Shown: positions 25,661 to 33,768 of the stretch, piece by piece | Layout: each line of letters opens with the position of its first letter | How positions within the stretch are numbered: the stretch's first letter is position 1 | NCBI GenBank assembly: GCA_019347575.1 | Contig: JAHWKY010000038.1 | Span: 1 to 40,362, forward strand | Length of the DNA stretch: 40,362 bases | Reading direction: 5' to 3' | From: Actinomycetota bacterium | Lineage (GTDB): Bacteria; Actinomycetota; Nitriliruptoria; Nitriliruptorales; Nitriliruptoraceae | Notes under the pieces: model-generated | Database searches by the model: none | Seen by the model: only the letters and a program-made list of their open reading frames with translations | Told to the model about the DNA's origin: nothing | Program-made: the position numbers and the translations under genes

Positions 25661-28600
25661 CCGTGCACCCTGCCGACTACGACCGGTTGATCAGTCGACT
25701 CCGCGAGCGCGCGGCCAACCACGTGCCGACCGACGACGATGTCCTGGTGGTCTCCAAGGGCGATGACGAGCTCCTGACCGTCGTCCCCGGACAGGGCGGG
25801 CGGCACTTTCCCTGCCGCGATGACGGTCACTACTCGGGCTTCCCACCCGGCGACAGCGTCTCGGCCATCGCGCAACTGGAAGCCGCCCGAAGCCTAGGGG
25901 CGCAGTGGTTGCTCGTTCCTGGCAGTTCACTGTGGTGGCGAGACTATTACGAGGACTTCTGGGGGTACCTGCGCTGCTACTACCAGGTGTGCGTCGAGGA
26001 CGACGATTGCGCACTGTTCGACCTGCGCGCCACCGGCACGCAGGACGACGTCGCAGCGGCCTTGCGAACGGTTCTCACCGAGGCACAGCCCGGCGAGGAT
26101 CTCGCGATCCTGACGTGGGGGGTGGACGATCCCCGTCAGTTCGACCACTTGAGGCGAGTACCGGTGTTCAGTCCATCGGTGGCGAAGGGGCCGTTGCCGT
26201 ACGCGGATGCCAGCATCGCGTTGGTCGCCGTGGGATCCGATGACCCGGGGATGGTCGCCGAGGCGCGACGTGTCGCGTCGATCGCAGCGGTGTCGCTCCG
26301 CCACGGCCGGTGGGTCCCTCACTGGACCCGGCAACGCTCGCGGACCCTACAGACCGAGAGTGTCAGCATCATCGTGCCGTGCTACGACGGATGGCAACTG
26401 ACCTCCGCGTGTCTGCGGTCGGTGTTCGAGACCGTGCCACCCACCCTTGCGGTGGAGGTGGTCGTCGTCGACGACGCGTCCTCCGACGAGACGTTCGAGC
26501 AGCTCGAAGCCTGGGCCAGCAGAGAGCCCCGGCTGCGAGTGGTGCGCAACGTCCGCAACCTGGGATTCATCCATACTTGCAACCGCGGAGCCGAACATGC
26601 GACGGGGCGTTTCCTGATCTTCCTCAACAACGACACGGTGTGTACCCATGGTTGGCTAGAGCCACTCGTGGAGACGCTGCGCGATCGTCCCGACGCGGGT
26701 GCCGTTGGGGCCAAGCTGGTCTACCCCGACGGGCGCCTCCAGGAGGCGGGCGGCGTCATCTTCCGCGACGGATCGGGAGCGAACTTCGGCAAGCACGACC
26801 AGCATCCCGGTTTCGAGCTCTACAGCTACCTGCGCGAGGTCGACTACTGCTCGGGAGCCGCGCTGGCCACGCCAGCGGCGCTGTTCCGCGAACTGGGCGG
26901 GTTCGATCGTACGTTCGCGCCCGCGTACTACGAGGACACCGACTACTGCTTCTCCGTCCGGAAAGCCGGATACCGGATCTTCACCCAGCCGGCCAGCGTG
27001 GTGATCCACCGCGAGGGTGCGACGTCGGGAACCAGCCCCGAGCACGGGGTCAAGCGTCACCAGCAGGTCAACCGCGAGCGATTCGTCGACAAGTGGCAGA
27101 CCGTTCTGCCGGAGTGCCATGCCAACCCGGGGGCCTTCGACCGTGCAACGTGGCACCGGCTCGCACGCCCCACAGGCCAAGGCCGACAGGTTCGGCGCGC
27201 ACTGGTCTGCGTCCCGACGCTGCCGTCCGCCGACCGCGAGAGTGGATCGAAGCGCCTGCACGACATGGTCGACGTCCTGCTGGCCGAAGGTTGGGACGTG
27301 ACACTGGTTGCCAAGGACCGGGGACCTGACGACCGTCGGATCCTCGACGCGATGTGGCGACGGGGCGTGGCTGCGTACGTCGAGCCCCGCGGCGAACTTG
27401 AACAGATCGTGCGCGACGGAGCCTTCGACGTCGCGGTACTGGCGTTCTGGTTCATCGGCGAGCTGTGGGGGTCGCTGATCCGTGAGTGCTCGCCCGACAC
27501 CCGGGTCGTGATCGACACGATCGATCTGCATTTCCTGCGCGAGTCACGTCGCCTGTTCGCAGGGGCTCGTCGACTCGAGTCCACGGTCCTGGACCGCACG
27601 CAGGCGGAACTCATGGCGCGCGAACTCAACGTGTACGCCTCCGCCGACGCGGTGTTGACCGTGTCGGACAAGGAGGCCCAGGTCGTCAACGATCTCGTGG
27701 GCGACAGCGGGCTGGCGCATACCGTTCATGACAACGAGGACGTCGGCCACGCCCACGTCGGACTTTCTTCTCGCCGTGGGCTGCTGTTCGTCGGCAACTT
27801 CCGTCATGCTCCGAACGTGGCAGCCGCCCGGTTCCTCCTGAGTGAGATCGTCCCGCTGCTGCCGGACGGCTTCCTGGAATCACACCCGCTCAGCGTCGTC
27901 GGCAACGCGCTGGAGGAGACCGACCTCGCCACGTTGTGCGATCGGGCGAACGTCCACATGGTTGGGTGGGTGCCCTCGGTGCTGCCGTACCTGGCCGCCA
28001 ACCGGATGTCGGTCGTGCCGCTGACCTATGGAGCCGGGACGAAGCGCAAGCTGGTGCAATCCATGATCGCTGGGACACCCGTGATCTCCACCAGCGTGGG
28101 TATCGAAGGCCTTCCCGTCCGTGACGGTGCGCATCTTCTCGTCGCCGACGAACCGGCGGACTTCGCGGCGCGGGTCGTCGATCTGGCCGCAGACGACGCC
28201 CTCTGGCGACGGCTTTCTCGCAACGGCAGGCGCCGAGTGCTCGCTTCGCATGGCCGCGGAGGCGCCCGAGAGCAACTTGCGGCCGCGCTCGACGCGATCT
28301 CGACGCGAGCGCCGAAACGGGCTCACCTCTTCGACGCCACACTACGCATCTACCGCAGCGATCTCCACCGCGACTACGTGCACTACGAGGAACAACTCAA
28401 CGAGACCCGGGCCGCCATCGAAACCCACGTGCCGCCGGGCGCGGTCGTCAGCGTCATAAGCAAGGGCGATCCGCGGTGGCTGCGGCTGGGGCCGCGCACC
28501 GGTTGGCACTTTCCTCGGACCGAGACCGGCGTGTACGCAGGACACCATCCGGCCGACTCGGCCGAGGCGATCGCCCATCTGGAGCACCAGATGCGATGCG

Positions 28601-28788
28601 GCGCCACGCACCTGGTCATCCCGGGCGTCAGCTTGTGGTGGCTCGAATACTACGACGAGTTCTACGCCTACCTGGGCGCCTGTTCTGACCGGGTGCTACC
28701 GATCGACACCACCTGCGTGATCTTCGAACTGCACGCGTCGCGACCCCGCGTCGCCGCCTCGGTGGAGAACGCCCATGCTGTGCAATGA
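25657..28788 (+). CDS. Giant glycosyltransferase: HHPADS domain + GT2 + GT4-like + HHPADS domain
   Basis: A 1043-residue protein, the largest of the window. Residues about 20-130 are a first 'SKGD...HFPC...YSGFPPGDSVSAIAQLE...WWRDYYEDFWGYL' domain; about 233-500 a GT2 domain (VSIIVPCYDGWQLTSACL, VVDDASSDET, NVRNLGFIHTCNRG, FLNNDTV, YYEDTDYCFSVRKAGY); about 514-900 a GT-B/GT4-type transferase (VCVPTLPSADRESGSKRLHD, then PLTYGAGTKRKLVQSMIAGT and GIEGLPVRDGAHLLV); about 925-1040 a second copy of the small domain (SKGDPRWLRLGPR, GVYAGHHPADSAEAIAHLE, WWLEYYDEFYAYL). ATG 25657 overlaps the sulfotransferase stop. Two unlike transferases flanked by the same accessory domain suggest a processive or scaffold role in assembling a repeating glycan; sugar specificities are unknown. 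Confidence 0.8.
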   Translation: MTVHPADYDRLISRLRERAANHVPTDDDVLVVSKGDDELLTVVPGQGGRHFPCRDDGHYSGFPPGDSVSAIAQLEAARSLGAQWLLVPGSSLWWRDYYEDFWGYLRCYYQVCVEDDDCALFDLRATGTQDDVAAALRTVLTEAQPGEDLAILTWGVDDPRQFDHLRRVPVFSPSVAKGPLPYADASIALVAVGSDDPGMVAEARRVASIAAVSLRHGRWVPHWTRQRSRTLQTESVSIIVPCYDGWQLTSACLRSVFETVPPTLAVEVVVVDDASSDETFEQLEAWASREPRLRVVRNVRNLGFIHTCNRGAEHATGRFLIFLNNDTVCTHGWLEPLVETLRDRPDAGAVGAKLVYPDGRLQEAGGVIFRDGSGANFGKHDQHPGFELYSYLREVDYCSGAALATPAALFRELGGFDRTFAPAYYEDTDYCFSVRKAGYRIFTQPASVVIHREGATSGTSPEHGVKRHQQVNRERFVDKWQTVLPECHANPGAFDRATWHRLARPTGQGRQVRRALVCVPTLPSADRESGSKRLHDMVDVLLAEGWDVTLVAKDRGPDDRRILDAMWRRGVAAYVEPRGELEQIVRDGAFDVAVLAFWFIGELWGSLIRECSPDTRVVIDTIDLHFLRESRRLFAGARRLESTVLDRTQAELMARELNVYASADAVLTVSDKEAQVVNDLVGDSGLAHTVHDNEDVGHAHVGLSSRRGLLFVGNFRHAPNVAAARFLLSEIVPLLPDGFLESHPLSVVGNALEETDLATLCDRANVHMVGWVPSVLPYLAANRMSVVPLTYGAGTKRKLVQSMIAGTPVISTSVGIEGLPVRDGAHLLVADEPADFAARVVDLAADDALWRRLSRNGRRRVLASHGRGGAREQLAAALDAISTRAPKRAHLFDATLRIYRSDLHRDYVHYEEQLNETRAAIETHVPPGAVVSVISKGDPRWLRLGPRTGWHFPRTETGVYAGHHPADSAEAIAHLEHQMRCGATHLVIPGVSLWWLEYYDEFYAYLGACSDRVLPIDTTCVIFELHASRPRVAASVENAHAVQ

Positions 28789-29827
28789 CGCTCTGCTGTT
28801 CGTGCACGTCCCGAAGACCGGCGGCATGTCGCTGACCAGGTTCTTGCTGGAGACGCTACCGGGACCCGTTCACTACTTCCATCCGGACCACGACGCGGAC
28901 CTCGACGCAACGCACGTCATCCAGCATGCAGGGATCCGCCATGAGTCGCTGAGCGAGGCAGCGGCCGCACTGGGTAGCGACCTAGGCCGGCGACTCGAGG
29001 ACTTCGAGGTCATCCTGGCCGTGGTGCGCAACCCCTACGCACTGGAGGTCTCGCGGTTCGCGTACCTCCAGAAGGGGCACCCGTGGGATCGGGGCTACAA
29101 CCAGACGCTCGCGATGGAGGACAACTTCGAGACCTTCGCCGTGCGAAGCCGCGACCACGCGGGAAAGCCCATCGGGGAGTACCTCGCGATCGCTGGACAG
29201 ACCCCGCCCAACCTGTACGTCTCGCGGGCCGAGACCCTGGACCAAGACGTGTCAAGGGTGTTGTCGAGCATCGGCGTGGACGCCGAGGTCAACCTCCCGG
29301 TCGTCAACACGTCACACCACGACCCCTACACGTCGTACTACACGCCCACCGCCGAGAAGGCGGTCTACGAGCGATACCGCGTTCTGTTCGAGCGTGGCTT
29401 CTACCAGCGCATGGGCGTCACCGAGATGCAGCCCACGCGGTACGGGCACCGAGTGCCGATGGTCGGCCCGGTTCAACAAGTCGGTCCGTCATCGGGCCTG
29501 TACCCCGACCTGTGGGCGACCTCGCCGCTGTACTTCAGCGTGCGGCCAGACCAGGCCGTTACGGCGCTGCGCGTCTCCGGGTGGCGCCCGGCCCGCCGCA
29601 CGCAGCCGGCGGAGTTGGAACTGCTGGTCGATGAACGTCCCCTGGCAAAGCTCCCGGGCACGACCGGCAAGTTCAAGTGGGAGGTACCTCTGACCCTCGA
29701 CGTCGATCAGCCTGCACGGTGCGAGATCAGGACGTCGCCGCTGTGGTCGCCCGCCGACGAGGCTCAACGCGCCGACCACCGGCGACTGGCGTTTCGACTG
29801 TCGTCAGTGGCGTTCGACCCCCGGTGA
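28775..29827 (+). CDS. Sulfotransferase-family protein with C-terminal beta domain
   Basis: A 350-residue protein. The N-terminal 210 residues resemble the Sulfotransfer_2 (carbohydrate sulfotransferase) family: FVHVPKTGGMSLTRFLLE as the 5'-PAPS loop near residues 9-26 and AVVRNPYALEVSRFAYL as the 3'-phosphate loop near residue 84. Residues about 215-350 form a strand-rich unit (LYFSVRPDQAVTALRVSGW, ELLVDERPLAKLPG) that looks like a carbohydrate-binding beta-sandwich. It is unrelated in motif detail to the sulfotransferase at 24869, so two different positions or sugars may be sulfated. ATG 28775 overlaps the previous stop by 14 bases. Activity on an alternative acceptor cannot be excluded. 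Confidence 0.75.
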   Translation: MLCNDALLFVHVPKTGGMSLTRFLLETLPGPVHYFHPDHDADLDATHVIQHAGIRHESLSEAAAALGSDLGRRLEDFEVILAVVRNPYALEVSRFAYLQKGHPWDRGYNQTLAMEDNFETFAVRSRDHAGKPIGEYLAIAGQTPPNLYVSRAETLDQDVSRVLSSIGVDAEVNLPVVNTSHHDPYTSYYTPTAEKAVYERYRVLFERGFYQRMGVTEMQPTRYGHRVPMVGPVQQVGPSSGLYPDLWATSPLYFSVRPDQAVTALRVSGWRPARRTQPAELELLVDERPLAKLPGTTGKFKWEVPLTLDVDQPARCEIRTSPLWSPADEAQRADHRRLAFRLSSVAFDPR

Positions 29828-30933
29828 AGCACAGCCCCGGCACCGCACGAACGTCGCGGCTCAGCCTGTTGGCCGCAGCCGCCCTTGCCCTGCTGGGAAC
29901 ATGGCCGACGATCGGTGCCGACGAGCCACCTGCACCGCCGACGCTGGGCCAGGGCGCGACCGACCGGCGCCACGCACCCCCTGGCGATCCGCTCGTCGGC
30001 GCCAACTACACCCATCTGCGATTCGACGACTGCGACTTCTCAGGGCGCCCACTCCTACGCGACTACCATCATCGCGGCGTGCGTGCAACTGCCCGGAGGC
30101 AGCTGGCCACGATGCAGGCCGACGGCATGGACACGCTCCGCCTGCTCATCTGGCACATGGATCGGCCCAGACGCCACCACGACTGGGGCGTGCTGGATTC
30201 CCGAGGCGGCACGTTGACCACGCAGGCGGCGGACAATCTGCGTGCCCTGCTCGAGGACGTACGTCGCGCCGGCTACCGTCGGCTGACGGTCGCCTTCGGC
30301 CCGCAATGGGCGAACCACCCGTCCCATCCGAGCTTCGACCCGACGCTGTATGAACAGAACTGGCAGTTCATCCGCCAGGTGCGAGCCCTGGCCGTGGCAC
30401 ACGGGCCGGCAGTGGTCCGCTTCGACCTGCTGAACGAGGGGGCGCCGTCCAGAACCCTGCCGGCCGAGCGCTACGCACACACCGAGGAGTACCTACAGCG
30501 GCTGTGGGCTTCGTACGTCAGCGACTACGGAACCGCCGATGCGACGGTCTCAGCGATCGCCGACGATCGACCTGACGGACACAGTCGGTTGCGCAACCTT
30601 GTCGAGATCCTCGCGGCGGACGGAGCCCCCGCCCCGCGGTTCTTGGACGTCCACGTCAACGGCGGGCCGGCCCATGCCACGGTGGGGTTGCGCGAAGCGC
30701 GCGCCCTGCTGGAGGATCACGACCTCGACGTCGAGCTGATCCTGGGCGAAACGCCCTACGACCACGCCGATACGGCGGCCGCCATCTCCGAGGCCGACGG
30801 CGACGTTTCGGAGGTGGTCCAGTGGTACTCGACGCCTGAGGACCGCTGCAACGTCTCGCCGCCCTACGGGACGCACGCGTACCGTGCAGCACTGCAGACC
30901 CCTGCGAGTACGACATCGGCAGCTCGATCATGA
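29824..30933 (+). CDS. Secreted GH5/clan GH-A-like glycoside hydrolase
   Basis: A 369-residue protein with an export signal (Lys/Arg-containing start, then LSLLAAAALALLGTWPTIGA, likely cleaved near residue 32). The mature part is a TIM barrel of the cellulase/clan GH-A type: GMDTLRLLIWHMDRP, RLTVAFGPQW, RFDLLNEGAPS with a putative acid/base Glu205, LDVHVN, and ELILGETPYD with a putative nucleophile Glu309. No carbohydrate-binding module or membrane anchor is seen. It is embedded in the glycan operon (GTG overlapping the preceding stop, ATGA overlap with the next), so it likely cleaves or remodels the exported polymer, for example to set chain length. Substrate unknown. Confidence 0.75.
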   Translation: MKHSPGTARTSRLSLLAAAALALLGTWPTIGADEPPAPPTLGQGATDRRHAPPGDPLVGANYTHLRFDDCDFSGRPLLRDYHHRGVRATARRQLATMQADGMDTLRLLIWHMDRPRRHHDWGVLDSRGGTLTTQAADNLRALLEDVRRAGYRRLTVAFGPQWANHPSHPSFDPTLYEQNWQFIRQVRALAVAHGPAVVRFDLLNEGAPSRTLPAERYAHTEEYLQRLWASYVSDYGTADATVSAIADDRPDGHSRLRNLVEILAADGAPAPRFLDVHVNGGPAHATVGLREARALLEDHDLDVELILGETPYDHADTAAAISEADGDVSEVVQWYSTPEDRCNVSPPYGTHAYRAALQTPASTTSAARS

Positions 30934-32060
30934 GGCCCAGCATCCTGCTCGGCGGCGCACTGGCGTCGCGACCCGGCGTCGGCGGGCACGCATGGGTGTT
31001 GCTGCACTACCTGCTCGGCTTCCGGGCACTTGGCTGGAGAGTGACGCTCGTCGATCGTCTCGACCGTGCGGCGTTGCCTGCGGCACTCGATCCGACCGTC
31101 GCCCATCGCGAGCTGCGCGGGGTCTTGCGGCGATTCGATCTCGTCAACGACTACGTGTGCCTCACCGACGAAGGCACGACCGGACCCGCCGCAGCCGGAC
31201 TGGACTCCACGCTCTCGGGGAGCCTGCTGATCGACGTCATGGGGTTCATCGGCGACCACCCGCTGCGCGATCGCGCCTCGTACCGCGTGTTCCTGGACAT
31301 CGACCCCGGTTTCCCGCAGCTCTGGCGTGAGCTCGGGCACGCCGATGTCCTCGACGGCTACGACGCGTACGTCACCGTCGGAACCGCCATCGGCCGTCTC
31401 GACTGCGAGATACCCCGGTGTGGCTTGGACTGGATTCCCACGCTCCCCCCGGTTGTCCTGGACCACTGGCCCGAATCTCCGTCCCCGGCAAGAACCTTCA
31501 CGTCCGTGGCCGCCTGGCGCGGGCCGTTCGGCCCCATCGACCAGGGCGGGCGCAGGCTTGGTCTGCGGGTCCACGAGTTCCGGCGCTTCCTAGCACTGCC
31601 GACGAGAACCCACGCCGACTTCGAACTCGCCTTGGACATCCACCCCGACGAAACCATCGACCTGGAGCGACTCGCCGCGCAGGGATGGAGGTTGGTGGAC
31701 CCTGCCAAGGTCGCGGCCACGCCCGATGATTACCAGACCTTCGTGCGCTCCTCGGGAGCGGAGTTCATGGTTGCCAAGAACCTCTACGTCGACACGCGGG
31801 GTGGCTGGTTCAGCGACCGCAGCGCGTGCTACCTCGCCAGCGGCAAGCCCGTGCTCTTCCAGGACACCGGCCTGGCGGGCTCCCTGCCCGACGGCTTGGG
31901 CCTGTTGCTGTACGCCGACCTCGACTCGGCTGTCGCCGGCGTCCATGAGATCCTGGCCAACTACGAGGGGCACGCGCGTGCAGCGCGCGCGCTGGCCATC
32001 GAACACCTCGACGCGCGCCGGGTGTTGACCACCCTGCTGGACCGGCTGGGTATCACATGA
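30930..32060 (+). CDS. GT-B-like glycosyltransferase, paralog 2
   Basis: A 376-residue member of a four-copy paralogous family in this operon (others: N-terminal half of the 22402 protein, 32611, 33765). Shared blocks are an N-terminal HAWVLLHYLLGFRALGWRVT followed by VDRLDR, a central VFLDIDPGFPQLW and TLPPVVLDHWP, and a C-terminal GGWFSDRSACYLASGKPV with QDTGL and LPDGLGLLLY, ending in EHLDARRVLTTLLDRL. The last blocks resemble the nucleotide-sugar-binding half of GT-B glycosyltransferases, though no textbook ExxxxxxxE motif is plain. ATG 30930 overlaps the hydrolase stop. I infer a sugar transferase; the exact reaction is not recognisable. Confidence 0.65.
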   Translation: MRPSILLGGALASRPGVGGHAWVLLHYLLGFRALGWRVTLVDRLDRAALPAALDPTVAHRELRGVLRRFDLVNDYVCLTDEGTTGPAAAGLDSTLSGSLLIDVMGFIGDHPLRDRASYRVFLDIDPGFPQLWRELGHADVLDGYDAYVTVGTAIGRLDCEIPRCGLDWIPTLPPVVLDHWPESPSPARTFTSVAAWRGPFGPIDQGGRRLGLRVHEFRRFLALPTRTHADFELALDIHPDETIDLERLAAQGWRLVDPAKVAATPDDYQTFVRSSGAEFMVAKNLYVDTRGGWFSDRSACYLASGKPVLFQDTGLAGSLPDGLGLLLYADLDSAVAGVHEILANYEGHARAARALAIEHLDARRVLTTLLDRLGIT

Positions 32061-32614
32061 CGGTCACTTCAGACGCCGCGATACGCCGGCTGAACTGGGG
32101 TTGCGGCGACCACGTCCGGACGGGATGGGTCAACTCCGACCTCAAGTCCGGGACCCATATCGATGTCACCACCGACGTGCGCGACGGACTGCCATTCGAG
32201 GACGCCGAGTTCGACTACATCGTCAGCGTCCACGCCCTTCAGATGCTGTCGTATCCCGAGATCGTGCCCGCCCTGGTCGAGTTGCGTCGGGTCCTGCGCC
32301 CCGAGGGTGTCCTGCGGTTGTGCCTACCTGACCTCGAGAAAGGCATCGACGCCTACCGCGCGGGCAACGCCGACCACTTCCAGGTGCCCGATGAGGAACT
32401 GCGCAGCCTCGGCGGCAAGTTCATCGTGCACATGCTGTGGTACGGCTGGAGCGTGACTCTGTTCACGCTGGACTTCATCGGCGAGCTCCTGGACCGCGCC
32501 GGGTTCCGGGACGTCAGCCCGTGCGGCTACCAACGATCCCCCAGCGGGTTGGAGGGCATCACCGACCTCGACAACCGGCCACATGAGAGCCTCTTCGTGG
32601 AGGCCACCCGGTGA
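32057..32614 (+). CDS. SAM-dependent methyltransferase
   Basis: A 185-residue class I methyltransferase. Motif I is LNWGCGDHVRTGWVNSDL near residue 12, motif II-like FDYIVSVHALQML lies near residue 52, and LRRVLRPEGVLRLCLPDLEK is the characteristic post-motif strand/turn of the predicted SAM-methyltransferase group found in surface-polysaccharide clusters. The fold is compact, with no membrane segment. It is sandwiched by 4-base overlaps between two paralogous glycosyltransferase genes, so O-methylation of a sugar is the simplest reading. Substrate is not determinable. Confidence 0.8.
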   Translation: MTVTSDAAIRRLNWGCGDHVRTGWVNSDLKSGTHIDVTTDVRDGLPFEDAEFDYIVSVHALQMLSYPEIVPALVELRRVLRPEGVLRLCLPDLEKGIDAYRAGNADHFQVPDEELRSLGGKFIVHMLWYGWSVTLFTLDFIGELLDRAGFRDVSPCGYQRSPSGLEGITDLDNRPHESLFVEATR

Positions 32615-33768
32615 CGACCGTTGCGGTGGCCGGAGCGCTCGCCAACAAGCCGCTCAACGCCGGAGAGGCTTGGGTACGGCTGAGCTGGATCAGAGGCCTG
32701 CAGTCGCTGGGTTTCGATGTGGTCTTCGTGGAAGAGATCGATCGGGCGACCTGCGTCTCCGTCCACGGCACGCCCTGCGCCCCGCACGATTCGGTCAACG
32801 TCGCCTACTGGCGGCAGGTCATCGAGAGCTTCGATCTGGGGGAGCGTGCAGCGCTGCTGGACACCGACGGTCGCTCGCTCGCCGGTGTCCGCCGCGCAGA
32901 CCTCGACGAGTTGCTAGACGGCGCGGCGCTGCTGTGCAACATCTCGGGTCATCTCCGCGTCCGCGAGCTCCGGGCAGCATTCGGCGTCTCGGTTTTCGTG
33001 GACCTGGATCCTGGATTCACGCAGTTCTGGGCTGCTCAGGGCGCCGACGTCAACCTGGACGGTCACGACCTGTACTACACCGTCGGGATCAACATCGGCG
33101 CCTCGACCTGCGACGTGCCTGCCGCTGGCGTCCACTGGCGTTCGCTGCCCCCGTTCTTCGTACCCGACGACTGGCCGCGATCCAACGCCGCCACGGACAG
33201 TCCGATCACGACGGTCGCAACCTGGCGCAGCTATGGTCGCGTCAGCGTGGGAAGCCGCACGTTCACGCTCAAGGCCCACCAGTTCCGTCGGTTCGTGCAG
33301 CTGCCCCAGCGGGTGGACGCGCGCTTTGAGATCGCGCTCGACATCCACCATGGCGACCACCGCGACCGTGAGCTTCTCGAGCGGCACGGCTGGAGGCTGC
33401 GCGACCCGCGCGCCGTCGTCCGCGACCCCGACGCGTTCCGACGCTACGTCCGTCATTCCTCCGCCGAGTTCTCCGTCGCGCAGGGCATCTACGTGGAGAC
33501 GTGCACGGGCTGGCTCGGCGACCGAACCGTCCGGTACCTGGCCAGCGGACGCCCGGCGATCGTGCAGGACACCGGCCTCGGTGCCCACCTGCCCACGGGC
33601 ACCGGACTGCTGACGTTCTCCACCCTCGAACAGGCCATCGCCGGCATCGAGGACCTCGCTGCCGCGCCCGAGCGCCACGCCGCGGCCGCCCGCCGGCTCG
33701 CCGATGAGTACCTCGACGCCCGGCGTGTGCTGGGGCGGGTCCTCGAGGACACAGGGACCGCGCCATGA
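32611..33768 (+). CDS. GT-B-like glycosyltransferase, paralog 3
   Basis: A 385-residue paralog of the 30930 and 33765 proteins. It has NAGEAWVRLSWIRGLQSLGF then VVFVEEIDRA at the N terminus, VFVDLDPGFTQFW in the middle, TVGINIGASTCDVP, and SLPPFFVPDDWP. Its C-terminal block is the most divergent copy: GWLGDRTVRYLASGRPA, against GWFSDRS in the others, followed by QDTGLGAHLPTGTGLLTF and EYLDARRVLGRVLED. The change at the FSDRS site may mean a different donor sugar or loss of activity. GTG 32611 overlaps the methyltransferase stop. Confidence 0.65.
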   Translation: MTTVAVAGALANKPLNAGEAWVRLSWIRGLQSLGFDVVFVEEIDRATCVSVHGTPCAPHDSVNVAYWRQVIESFDLGERAALLDTDGRSLAGVRRADLDELLDGAALLCNISGHLRVRELRAAFGVSVFVDLDPGFTQFWAAQGADVNLDGHDLYYTVGINIGASTCDVPAAGVHWRSLPPFFVPDDWPRSNAATDSPITTVATWRSYGRVSVGSRTFTLKAHQFRRFVQLPQRVDARFEIALDIHHGDHRDRELLERHGWRLRDPRAVVRDPDAFRRYVRHSSAEFSVAQGIYVETCTGWLGDRTVRYLASGRPAIVQDTGLGAHLPTGTGLLTFSTLEQAIAGIEDLAAAPERHAAAARRLADEYLDARRVLGRVLEDTGTAP

